Positions 22,791 to 33,961 of a stretch of 64,000 nucleotides of DNA are shown here, one piece after another. Origin of the DNA: Siphonodentalium dalli (Eukaryota > Mollusca > Scaphopoda > Gadilida > Siphonodentaliidae); assembly GCA_032622095.1 (NCBI GenBank), contig CP136065.1:241529530-241593529 (forward strand), given 5' to 3'. The notes under the pieces were generated by a model, which ran no database searches, was not told the origin of the DNA, and was given only the letters and a program-made list of their open reading frames with translations. Position 1 is the first letter of the stretch; every line of letters begins with the position of its first letter. Both the position numbers and the translations under genes were made by a program.

Positions 22791-23436
22791 ATTAACACCT
22801 TCATTTACAATGGTTTGATGTGGAAATTTAGAAGTGGCAATCAGGGCTTCCATTGAATTGTAATTTTTGTCACAGACAAAGAATATGGCATGTTAAAATT
22901 CCATAAATTCAGTAAGTATACAAGTGGAATTATGTTTATAGATATGATCCACATAGCAAATTTCAAGAAATCGTGCTTAAAGATGCACAATCCAAATGAA
23001 CGCTCCTAAATTACTATTTCTTTGGCTTCGGGATAAAAAATATTTGATTCGTGTCAAGGAACCCACCCATCAAAGCTCAGAGATCAATTTTTGAAAACCA
23101 TTATTTCTCGAAATATGTTCTTATTTGTGGCACAGAAAAAAGTCGTCAAACAGACGGTCTCAGACAAAATTGCGGATGAAGATGGATAACTCTAATACCA
23201 AGTGGTAATTCCTGATACTGAAGTGATAATACGGCCATATTTTGTTGAATCACATGTTGATAAGTAAAACTTTTTGGAAAACTTTATACCATAGTTGATG
23301 ACGGTTAGCATTATTTTGTTCTAATTAATCGATTCTGATAACTTAAGCGTATTTTGAAGAAATATTGTTGTTGTAACTTGATGATATGGGGACCGACTGA
23401 TTATAATAGTCTTCCAAAATTTTGGGGTACTGTGAG

Positions 23437-23827
23437 TTAACCCTTTACCCAACAAACCGGCCAAAAACGGCCAAATAAAGCTGCAACAGCCTAAATTATC
23501 TTGGGTCTGTCTCAATAAAACCATACAAATATGGATATCATTGGAACCGGCTCATTGACCACATTGTGATGGTTACAGTTATGCCCTGTGCCAATGCATT
23601 CTCTTATATATGCGAGTCGACCATAGGTCGCCTCGCATATATAAGAGAATGCATTGGCCTAAAAAAATATCTTTTTTTAACATTTTTTCTTACATTCTTT
23701 AACAATTTTATAATTTTTAATGTGTTAAGCCAATGCATTCTCTTATATATGCGAGGCGACCAATGGTCGACTCGCATATATAAGAGAATGCATTGGCACA
23801 GGGCCGTTCTGTTGGGTAAAGGGTTAA
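23437..23827. mobile_element. TTAA-flanked palindromic MITE (family C), copy 4, reverse orientation
   Basis: TTAA at 23437-23440 and 23824-23827; ends CCCTTTACCCAACA and TGTTGGGTAAAGGG. Here the unique tail comes first and the two hairpins second. It lies about 135 bp beyond the end of the RPUSD1-like repeat exon. Confidence 0.88.
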
Positions 23828-23961
23828 AAGTCACAAGATTTCTTCGAAAACTTGATTTCTAGCTGGCAAATTTTGACATTACATGTATCAGGTACAAGAA
23901 ATTACAAGCAAGTTGATTGATTTATCTAAAATTTAATACAGTATATAAGAAACATCATAGG

Positions 23962-25881
23962 TCATCTCAAACTTGAAAGTTTATTTTCTGATGCCTCCAT
24001 CTGAGTGGAGTTATCAGAGCATACAGTTAATTCATCAGACGTAGACATTCCAGGAAGATAATCATGTTTCACAGTTAATTCATCAGATGTAGACATTCCA
24101 GGAAGATTATCATGTTTCACAGTTAATTCATCAGATGTAGACATTCCAGGAAGATTATCATGTTTCACAGTTAATTCATCAGATGTAGACATTCCAGGAA
24201 GATTATCATGTTTCACAGTTAATTCATCAGACGTAGACATTCCAGGAAGATAATCATGTTTCACAGTTAATTTATCAGATGTAGACATTCCAGGAAGATT
24301 ATCATGTTTCACAGTTAATTCATCAGATGTGGACGTTCCAGGAACATTATCATATTTCACAGTTAATTCATCAGATGTGGACGTTCCAGGAACATCATCA
24401 TATTTCACAGTTAATTCATCAGATGTGGATGTTCCAGGAACATTATCATATTTCACAGTTAATTCATCAGACGTGGACGTTCCAGGAACATCATCATATT
24501 TCACAGTTAATTCATCAGATGTGGACGTTCCAGGAACATTATCATATTTCACAGTTAATTCATCAGACGTGGACGTTCCAGGAACATCATCATGTTTCAC
24601 AGTTAATTCATCAGATGTAGACGTTCCAGGAACATCATCATATTTCACAGTTAATTCATCAGACGTGGACGTTCCAGGAACATTATCATATTTCACAGTT
24701 AATTCATCAGACGTGGACGTTCCAGGAACATTATCATATTTCACAGTTAATTCATCAGACGTGGACGTTCCAGGAACATCATCATATTTCACAGTTAATT
24801 CATCAGATGTGGACGTTCCAGGAATATCATCATATTTCACAGTTAATTCATCAGACGTAGACATTCCAGGAACATCATCATATTTCACAGTTAATTCATC
24901 AGATGTGGACGTTCCAGGAATATCATCATATTTCACAGTTAATTCATCAGACGTAGACATTCCAGGAACATCATCATATTTCACAGTTAATTCATCAGAT
25001 GTGGACGTTCCAGGAACATCATCATATTTCAGTTAATTCATCAGATGTGGACGTCCCAGGAACATCATCATATTTCACAGTTAATTCATCAGACGTAGAC
25101 ATTCCAGGAACATCATCATATTTCACAGTTAATTCATCAGATGTGGACGTTCCAGGAACATCATCATATTTCACAGTTAATTCATCAGACGTGGACGTTC
25201 CAGGAACATCATCATATTTCACAGTTAATTCATCAGACGTGGACGTTCCAGGAATATCATCATGTTTCACAGTTAATTCATCAGATGTGGACGTTCCAGG
25301 AATATTATCATGTTTCACAGTTAATTCATCAGATGTAGACATTCCAGGAATATCATCATATTTCACAGTTAATTCATCAGACGTGGACGTTCCAGGAACA
25401 TCATCATATTTCACAGTTAATTCATCAGATGTGGACGTTCCAGGAATATCATCATATTTCACAGTTAATTCATCAGATGTGGACGTTCCAGGAACATCAT
25501 CATATTTCACAGTTAATTCATCAGACGTAGACATTCCAGGAATATCATCATATTTCACAGTTAATTCATCAGATGTGGACATTCCAGGAATATCATCATG
25601 TTTCACAGTTAATTCATCAGATGTGGACATTCCAGGAATATCATCATATTTCACAGTTAATTCATCAGATGTGGACATTCCAGGAATATCATCATATTTC
25701 ACAGTTAATTCATCAGATGTGGACATTCCAGGAACATCATCATATTTCAGTTAATTCATCAGATGTAGACATTCCAGGAATATCATCATATTTCACAGTT
25801 AATTCATCAGACGTGGACATTCCAGGAATATCATCATGTTTCACAGTTAATTTATCAGATGTAGACATTCCAGGAATATCA
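23962..25881 (-). pseudogene. Distal part of the RPUSD1-like repeat array, beyond the present stop
   Basis: Downstream of the stop at 25882-25884, the array continues as open stretches: one at 25726-25022 in a shifted frame, and a 340-codon one at 24984-23962 back in the original frame. The last stretch ends with non-repeat residues CSDNSTQMEASENKLSSLR and a stop. This looks like the original C-terminus of the protein. Three 2-bp losses (near 25888, 25748 and 25030) each remove one CA/TG step. Their sum is 6 nt, which is why the frame recovers. Today the segment would be 3' UTR, unless the deletions are assembly errors. Confidence 0.55.
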
Positions 25882-26503
25882 TCATATTTCAGTTAATTCA
25901 TCAGATGTAGACATTCCAGGAATATCATCATATTTCACAGTTAATTCATCAGATGTGGACATTCCAGGAACATCATCATATTTCACAGTTAATTCATCAG
26001 ATGTGGACGTTCCAGGAACATCATCATATTTCACAGTTAATTCATCAGACGTGGATGTTCCAGGAACATTATCATATTTCACAGTTAATTCATCAGATGT
26101 AGACGTTCCAGGAACATCATCATATTTCACAGTTAATTCATCAGATGTGGACGTTCCAGGAATATCATCATATTTCACAGTTAATTCATCAGACGTGGAC
26201 GTTCCAGGAACATCATCATATTTCACAGTTAATTCATCAGATGTGGACGTTCCAGGAACATCATCATATTTCACAGTTAATTCATCAGATGTGGACGTTC
26301 CAGGAATATCATCATATTTCACAGTTAATTCATCAGACGTGGACGTTTCAGGAACATCATCATATATCACAGTTAATTCATCAGACGTGGACGTTCCAGG
26401 AATATCATCATATTTCACAGTTAATTCATCAGATGTGGATGTTCCAGGAACATCATCATATTTCACAGTTAATTCATCAGACGTGGACGTTCCACGAACA
26501 TTA
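24023..26503 (-). repeat. 48-bp coding minisatellite, about 52 units
   Basis: The unit on the coding strand encodes KYDDVPGTSTSDELTV (16 residues, net charge about -3). Variation is regional. The distal 24030-24320 units read HDNLPGM or HDYLPGM. Units at 24330-24560 alternate TTATCATAT and TCATCATAT, which makes a 96-bp dimer. Central and proximal units read YDDVPGT or YDDIPGM. The main unit has no AG dinucleotide on the coding strand, hence no cryptic splice acceptor. Because 48 is a multiple of 3, two plus-strand frames also stay open over long stretches; these are by-products. Confidence 0.95.
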
Positions 26504-26819
26504 TCCTGTTTTTTGGATTGTTTTTTAGGTTTCTTTTGTACTTCGAGAAGCACTGGTGAATCAGGTCTCTTGTCTATATAACCTTCGTAAGTCTGATGAA
26601 TTATAGTTGGCTGCCATTTTGGATCAGTCTCTGTAGTAAACGGATCGGTTGTGGTCACATTAACCAGCTCACCATCCCGTAGTGACTTTTTGAATGAGAG
26701 ATGATATGCATGAAGCATCATTCTATATGGCTCTATATCCTCGCCATCGCTATATGTGTAGTCCCCTATGATGAGGTGCCCGATATGCTTTGAATGCACC
26801 CTCAGCTGATGTGTTCTAC
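25882..26819 (-). CDS. RPUSD1-like RNA pseudouridine synthase, last exon: GRTHQLRVH motif plus acidic repeat tail
   Basis: The acceptor (minus strand) is 'ttccatttcag', with the exon opening G|GTAGAACACATCAGC at 26819, phase 1. The product starts GRTHQLRVHSKHIGHLIIGD, the conserved C-terminal motif of RluA-family pseudouridine synthases. It then has RMMLHAYHLSF, as in RPUSD1, and TTDPF. A Lys-rich linker (KKPKKQSKKQ) follows and may be a nuclear signal. After that come about 13 copies of the 16-residue unit and a stop caused by a 2-bp deletion (..SDELTEI*). Human RPUSD1 has a Pro-rich tail instead; I know of no such repeat tail in the family. The enzyme converts uridine to pseudouridine in RNA. 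Its target here is unknown. Confidence 0.85.
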
Positions 26820-26847
26820 CTGAAATGGAAGGAATGGAATCAGAGTA

Positions 26848-26905
26848 TGTGACAGGGATCAACCTAGAGGTTTCAAATTGGGAGAAGTCACTTCTCCCTG
26901 TTTGG
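26848..26905. repeat. 'gggagaagtc' repeat fragment about 30 bp upstream of an acceptor
   Basis: The segment 'caacctagaggtttcaaatt' followed by GGGAGAAGTCACTTCTCCC is shared with 21320-21355. It sits where the branch point and polypyrimidine tract of the last RPUSD1-like exon are expected, so part of this acceptor region is repeat-derived. Confidence 0.6.
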
Positions 26906-28794
26906 TAATTATGCCAATATAAATAAATTGCTAGATTTACATGCAACTTTTTCAGAGAGGGCAAATTTAGTTTTTGATATTTTATTCATCATGACATAAA
27001 TGGTCATGGACAAAACTTTCTAGATATTGAAGCAGTATTCTATCTTATATAATACAATGTGGTGTTGATTGTCCTATTTGATAACAAGGGGTACGCATCT
27101 AAGATGCTATGTCGAGTTTATTGGCAGTCGAAAAAAACTTCTGCCAATAACTTGGTAATAAGGCCCACACAAGACCCAAAAAGTCGGCCAAACCTGGTTT
27201 TCGAACTCGTCTGAGATATTATTGCAATAGAATTATATACCAAATATAAATTGAACGATTGGTTAATATCTCATGGAGTTATCGCGCTAACAGTGAAAAA
27301 CATGCTAAGAATAGACAAACTAAGGTCCATAACTCCGGGGGAAAAATTTGGACAAACCTGGTTTTCGAACTCATCCGAGATATTGTTACAAGAGACTTAT
27401 ATACCAAATATGGTTTGAATCAGTTAATATTTAATTGAGTTATCGCGCTAGCGGTGAAAACAATGCTAACAATGGGTATGCATCTAAGATGCTTTTGTCG
27501 AGTTTTTTTGCAGTCGAACCAAACTTCTGCCAATAAGGTGCACAACTCCGGGGAAAAAAGTCGGACGGTGGTATATTATTGCAATAGACCTATATACCAA
27601 ATATCGATTGAATCCGTTAATATTTCATTGAGTTATCGCACTAACGGTGATAAAATTGTTATTAAAATAGACAAACTAAGACCCATAACTCCGGAATTTT
27701 TTTTCGGACAAACCAGGTTTTCGAAATGGTCCGAGATATTGTTGCAAGAGACTCATATACCAAATATTGTTTAAATCGGTTATATATATATATATTTCAT
27801 TGAGTTATCGCGCTAACGGTGATAACATTGCTAAAAATAGACAAACTAAGACCCATAATTCAGCGAAAAAAATTTGGACAAACCTGGTTTTCGAACTCGT
27901 CCGAGATATTGTTGCAAGAGACTCATATACCAAATATTGTTGAAGTCGGTTAATATTTCATCGAGTTACCGCGCTAACGGTTATAAAATTGCTAAAAATA
28001 GACAAACTAAGACCCATAACTCCGGAAAAAAATTCGGATAAACCTGGTTTTCGAACTCGTCTGAGATATTGTTGCAAGAGTCTCATACCGGTATACCAAA
28101 TATTGTTGAAATTGGTTAATATTTACGTGAGTTATCACGCTAACAGTGAAAAACTTGACTAAAAACCATCTAAGATGGATAACTCTTGTCAAAAAGTTTG
28201 GACGTGACCTATTTTCTACATGCAGTAAATAGTCATGGGGAGCAACTCACACACCAAATTTTTTTTGAATCCGTTCACAAATGTCAAAGTTATAAGGCAT
28301 TCTTTAGGTCCGCCGCCCACCAGCCCACGTCAAACCACAAGTCGAGTTTATGAAAAACTCGACTAAAAATAGACAAATTAAGGCCCATAATTCCGGGGAA
28401 AAAATTTGGACAAACCTGATTTTCGAACTCGTCCGAGATATTGTTGCAAGAGACTCATATATCAAATATCGTTTGAATCAGTTAATATTTGATTCAGTTA
28501 TCACGCTAACGGTGAAAAAAATGCTAAAATAGACAAACTAAGGCCCATAACTCCAGGGAAAAAATTCGGACGGTGGTATATTATTGCAATAGACCTATAT
28601 ACCAAATATCAATTGAATCCGTTAATATTTCATTGAGTTATCGCACTAACGGTGATAAAATTGTTATTAAAATAGACAAACTAAGACCCATAACTCCGGA
28701 CAAACCTGGTTTTCGAACTCGTCTGAGATATTGTTGCAAGAGACTCATATATCAAATATGGTTGTAATCAGTTAATATTTGATTGAGTTATCGC

Positions 28795-30159
28795 TAGGGA
28801 TCTGCGAATTGGGGATTTTGCATCGAATCTCGATATCGAATTTCCTTCCTGATATCGACATCGAATCGAATCTCGAATCAAATCAGCTAGTGATTGACAT
28901 TGTTTACCAGTGTGTATTTCGGTGTTTCATGACAAAATACTGCAAAATTCACTACCGGTAGATACCATTTAACAATGTTATTTTCCTTAAACATCCGTTG
29001 GGACTTTTTTTTAGGAAAACTTGTGACAGGCAAGTCACTCTCATCACAGTTACTGGACATAAAGTCCCAAAATAAGGGTTTAATCAAGTTAATAAATCGG
29101 TATCGGTATAAATCAGTATCCTAATATAATATACTATTAGGATACCGATTTATAAACTCGATTAAACCCTTATTTTGGTACTTTATGTCCAGTAACTGTG
29201 GTCTCGTGGAGGGTTTGGGATATGTTGCATTGAATTTCCATCTAGCTGTGTCATGGCGAACATGACGCACGAAGTGACAGTAAGACATTTAAAACAGTTC
29301 AATCAACGCATCACAAACCCCATGGAATGGAAGTCACTTGTCTACATTATTTAATAAAGATAATGAAGATTTGACAAAAGTGGACATGGGTACACCGTTC
29401 AAGGCGTTCAGCTATATACTTGTTGTAGTCCGATACCAATGGTAGTTATCTGTTAAACTGTTCACCCCACAATATACAAACACCTACATTACATATTCAC
29501 AGTAGTTGTCTTCACGGAGGGGGTCCCAGAAAACATACACAAATTATAAGTATTAAATGTTATCAACAAGATTAAACGGATCGAAACTTGGTGCAAAGCG
29601 CTCGATTTCCCGGGAAACAGAAACTGGAAATAGGAAATTTATAGGAATTCTGTCGCAGATAACTGATCGCACATGATGACCTCCATTTAAGAACATAATA
29701 GACCGAATCTATGTTTTGTCGCTCATAACGACGGCTGACATTGAATTTTATTCACATAATCTGAATTGGATATCTGAAGTTTTAAACATAAGGTACCGGT
29801 AATCAAATGAGTTCCGCATCTAGCGATCACGCACCGTGTAGATACTTTCATAGTGTCGATACAGATTACAAATATGCGGCGATTGATCACCGTTGCGATC
29901 GAAGCACATAATTTGCATAATACACGTCTATTCTGAACGGCATACCTTCAAAAGTACCTACGTTGGCTAACTTGTGCTTCAATTTTTTGTGATTTCAGGT
30001 CATTTGGCATGTATTATCTAGGCGCAAAAAAACGAGACTACACCAAAGTAACACCGATTCGAATCCGATATCCGAATCAGCAGACCGATTCGGTGTCGAT
30101 CTCGAATCAGGTGCCCGATATCGACATCGAATCGAATCTCGATGATTCACAAGTCCCTA
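28795..30159. mobile_element. hAT-type non-autonomous element, 1365 bp, 8-bp TSD GTTATCGC
   Basis: Exact duplications GTTATCGC lie at 28787-28794 and 30160-30167, inside the tandem repeat. The left end is TAGGGATCTGCGAATTGGGG and the right end is the near complement ending CAAGTCCCTA. Both subterminal zones are rich in 'atcgaatcgaatctcga'. The interior has a 150-bp hairpin (29045-29201) and no transposase. Confidence 0.92.
29045..29201. repeat. Long hairpin nested in the hAT element
   Basis: Arms start CACAGTTACTGGACATAAAG and end with the complement at CAGTAACTGTG; they also pair across 'taagggtttaatcaag' and 'ggatacc'. The loop is AT-rich and centred near 29125. It may be a MITE inserted in the hAT element; a TSD was not resolved. 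Confidence 0.7.
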
Positions 30160-30709
30160 GTTATCGCGCTAACAGGTGATAAAATTGCAAAAAAGTCATC
30201 AAAGATGGTGCAAAAAATGCTAAAAATAGACAAACTAAGGCCCATAACTCCGGGGAAAAAATTTGGACAAACCTGGTTTTCGAACTCGTCCGAGATATTG
30301 TTGCAAGAGACTCATATATCAAATATGGTTGTAATCAGTTAATATTTGATTGAGTTATCGCGCTAACAGGTGATAAAATTTCAAAGATGGATAACTCTTG
30401 TCAAAAATTTTGGACGTGACCCATTTTCTACAGGCAGTAAATAGTCATTGGGAGCAACTCACATACCAAAATTTGAATCCATTCACAAATGTCAAAGTTA
30501 TAAGGCATTCTTTAGGTCCGCCCGCCACCGCCTGCCTGTCACCCTCCCGCCTGCCAACCGTCCCTTGTCAAACCATAAGTCGAGTTTTTGAAAAACTCGA
30601 CTAAAAACAGACTGATTGATTGGTTTATCAACATTTAATTTGACCGTGGTTTTAAGACATGAGAAAAAGTATCCAAAAAAATGAGGGGACAAAAAATAGG
30701 GTCTGGAGG

Positions 30710-31630
30710 GGATGTAAATCTAGCATTTTGTTATATTGCGGCCTTAGGGAGAAGTGGACTCTTCTATGATCCAATAAGTATTGTGCAACACAAGAGCCCA
30801 TTTATAAAACCATTATAATGAGTAAGAACATAATCAGTAAATACACTTTTTAAATATGCTGTTGGGACATTGGAATACTGTTATACGAGAGCGAAATCAC
30901 TTCTCTCTGGGACAAAAATAGGGGCGAAGTGACACAATATAGGGAAAAGATATCACCCAAGTCGCACTCTGGGCTGGTCCTTGGCTGGTTTTTGCCGAAT
31001 TTAGCAAATACAAGAATAAGTTTCAGAGCTGGGCCGTTGCCCGGTGAATACCCCCATGTGGCATACCACCTCGGGTTCTCATAAGTCATTCATATAAACA
31101 AAGAGAAATAACCCTAGAATGAAGAATGTAAACAAAACCAATTAAAACTTCTTTGATAGTCCTCATTATGGTGAACATTCATACCTAATTTCATTGAGAT
31201 CTGATAACCTGTGACTCAGATGTTTGATCGCATGGGCAAAAAATAAAAAATTCCCAATTTTAAAACGAAGGAGAATAACTCTAGAATGGAAAATGCAAAT
31301 AACACCAATGGACACTTCATTGAAAGCACTTGTGTTAGTGAACATACATGACAAATTGCTTCACTATCCTACAACCAATGACTTAGATACTCAGGCAAAC
31401 GAACAAAACAATCATCATTTCCAGATAAACAAAGATGAATAACCCTGGAACGGAAAACCCGAAACAAATTGATTGAACACTCCTTTGAATGTCATCATAG
31501 TATTTAATTGAACAGCCATAACAAATTTCATAGCAATCCGACAACCTCTGTTTATATATCTGCTTGGACGGATGGATGGAGGACCATACTCCAGTACATG
31601 TATTCCCACAATTTCTTTTGGTCATGGGGT
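30710..31630. repeat. Two adjoining dispersed repeats
   Basis: 30735-31090 shares 'gatccaataagtattgtgca' and 'cataatgagtaagaac'-type blocks, in inverse orientation, with 61560-61830. 31100-31630 has units with 'aatttcat...gatctgataacc', 'ggaaaatgcaaataacacc' and 'gaacattcatacc', related to 40900-41590. No coding potential. Confidence 0.55.
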
Positions 31631-31639
31631 ATAATTATC

Positions 31640-33090
31640 TTCAGATTTTAAATATGACACATAATGATATGAAAATACATGCCAAGTACTATTTTTGTTT
31701 GGTCCATTGAATTTTGACAAAGTTATGTTGTGTTTTTGAATGATTGTTTTGGTTTTCAAATAATAATACAGAAACTTTTTTTAAAAAGCCACCCTCAGAT
31801 GGTACTCAATGAAAGGTGAATACATATTTACTTTGGGCGACCATCGTCCAACAAGCAGTTTCTTTATAGTCAAATTCTACCGCACATGCCAATGTGCTGC
31901 TTATTTATATCTTAAGTGTATATATTCCCTAAATTCAGAAAATTTAATGATTTCAGGTGCATGCAGAAGAAATATGGGGGAGGGGAGGGGAGGGGAGGCC
32001 AGTTATGGGGGTGTGGTGCTAAGCAGGGTTCGCACTGCCACTTGCCAATCGAAACAAAAAATTTACATTCGGCAAAAAAACAAAAGTCTGCCAAGTGGGT
32101 TTTTAGCTCTGTGACATGAAGGCGGATTATCGGATACTTGTGGTGTTTTACTTAGACAGACAGAAATTAGCAATCAGACCTCTAAAACATAATCGAAAGT
32201 CGCTAACACACTGACACAATTGACAAAACTGACATTCAAAGATGCATGGATAATGACTATGGTTAAATATGACAGTCAGAGAAGCGATGTCTTGTAAAGT
32301 TTGCTTGAGGCTGATTTAAATAATTTGTTTGTAACAGGCTCAGTGTTCATCTCTCAAGAAAGATTGAGTCACTTCTATTTGCATGAAACAGCTAAAAACA
32401 AATATAAAATTGTTTCTACAGTTAATCCTCTTTGTCTATGTGACGGAAGCTAGCCGATTTGATTCCGACATCAAACTCCTGATTTGATATTGGATTTTGA
32501 ATCTGCGAAAAAATTGAACCTCTGATTGGTCCAAAATATCCTGTGGGATCATTTTGTTTATAAAGTTTGCTGTCACACCTATGAATTATTCCTAGGTTTT
32601 CAAGCAGAATGCTAAATTTCCCAGCCCTGCATATCAGTCAGATACAATGAGAATAAGCAATAATTTATAAAAGTAGTTTTTCTGTGAGAATGAAGAATCC
32701 TTTCAAGGATCAATTTTGGAGCATGGTATAATATACTGTCTTACATGCCGCTTTTAGTTGTTGATAATGCAAATGATTCCTTGCTGACTATCACAATACT
32801 TTGCACAGACCCCCAGATGCCACTTCTGTTGTATACACAGTGTTGGGAGAGGCAATGTGACCAGGTTTAAGTTGTACACCTAATGAGAGACAACTCTACC
32901 GTGAAATGAATCCCTGAAGATGCTCTTGACAATAATAATAGCTTGAGAACACTCTACATTTTATTGAATATAGATGCTTGATTGTTTACTCATGATAAAA
33001 TGTTTTCCACTGAGGATATACAAATTTTAATTATTTAAGCTGCCTCCCAATATTCTGGATAGGATTATTTATCTAAAATGTGATTATGTG
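31640..33090. other. Intronic, no gene; G-rich tract near 31976-31999
   Basis: Mostly unique AT-rich sequence in the RPUSD1-like intron. The plus strand at 31976-31999 has five GGGG-type runs separated by single A residues. A CAGGGTTCGCACTGCC segment at about 32024 resembles a hAT terminus like that at 49371, but no matching right end with a TSD was found. Confidence 0.45.
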
Positions 33091-33099
33091 ATAAAGAAA

Positions 33100-33228
33100 T
33101 CTCAAATTCATTGCAATTCTATACAAAATTTATTAACCTCGTCTACTAAATGCTATTCGAGCCTCGCTAAAGTTTGGCTTGAATCAAATTTAGTGCGCTT
33201 GGTTAATGAATTTTGTATAGAATTGAGA
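33100..33228. repeat. Inverted repeat, about 38-bp arms
   Basis: Left arm TCTCAAATTCATTGCAATTC, right arm the near complement ending GTATAGAATTGAGA; loop about 50 bp with a smaller inner inversion. It lies 4 bp from the TTAA element at 33233. Confidence 0.65.
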
Positions 33229-33232
33229 CTCA

Positions 33233-33507
33233 TTAACTCTTTCAGTGGCAGGGGCCGATCTCATCGGCCCTAATTTACGGTCTGTAGAGTGCCAGGGCCG
33301 TTAAAATCTGGCACTGAATGAGTTAAAGAATATAAGAAAAAATTATTAAAATTGTAAAAAATAATAACAAATGATGAAAAATTGTTAGGCCAATGCATTT
33401 TCTTATATATGCGAGGCGACCTATGGTCGACTCGCATATATAAGAGAATGCATTGGCACAGGGTATATGGGTTGTACAAAAATCGGACTTGGCACTAAAA
33501 GGGTTAA
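33233..33507. mobile_element. TTAA-flanked MITE (family E), complete reference copy
   Basis: TTAA at 33233-33236 and 33504-33507; ends CTCTTTCAGTGGCAGGGGC and 'cttggcactaaaaggg'. It contains one family C hairpin (about 33390-33458), with different termini from family C. Confidence 0.8.
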
Positions 33508-33961
33508 ATATCCTCTATTAATGATTGGAATAAGGGTCAGATTATGTAATAACATTTTGTTATACACATGTGTGACTCAGCCTCTAAATATCTGCTTGCC
33601 CAAATAAAGGGACCCAAGGCAATCACTGTGGGTAAATCTGCAAAAATATAAAGTCTGTAAAAACACTAACGCTAACTTGAACATGGAGAAATAGATACAT
33701 TTTGTTATTATATTCATTATTTATAGTTCTCCAATAACAAAATTTCGCATTTTGAAACCATTGTTAGGCGACACCAATTTTTAAGTCTGGTTTACGAACA
33801 TGTGGGAAAAAAAAAAGTAGATGCAGGAGGGAAAAAAGAAGAAAAAAAACTCTCACAACAGTATATTGGTTAAATGTGGAGTTCTACCTGCATTTCACAA
33901 TAATTATATATAATACTAGCCGTTGAGCCCGACGTTGTCCGGGCTATTCAAAAACAAAATT

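Larger units (their letters stand above)
27100..30610 (+). repeat. Tandem dispersed repeat with units of about 140-180 bp, interrupted by a hAT element
   Basis: At least eight units share 'agacaaactaaggcccataa', 'ggacaaacctggttttcgaa', 'gagatattgttgcaagagac' and 'gagttatcgcgctaacggt'. Short hairpins GTCGAGTTT..AAAACTCGAC at 28341-28366 and 30572-30602 mark unit-block ends. The array is split at 28795-30159 by a hAT insertion. No frame is conserved, and it lies within the 10-kb RPUSD1-like intron. Confidence 0.8.

Noticed and set aside
23566-23862. 98-codon frame (CANAFSYICESTIGRLAYIREC..)
   Set aside because: Translation of the family C hairpin, present in every copy of that MITE and on both strands.
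24023-26503. CRISPR-like regular array
   Set aside because: Units are directly adjacent, with no unique spacers, and the array is in frame with a eukaryotic coding exon.
24329-26581. Long open frames on the plus strand through the 48-bp array (DVPGTSSYFTVNSS.. and MWTFQEHHHISQ..)
   Set aside because: They are by-products of a stop-free 48-bp unit; only the minus-strand frame is continuous with conserved RPUSD1 sequence.
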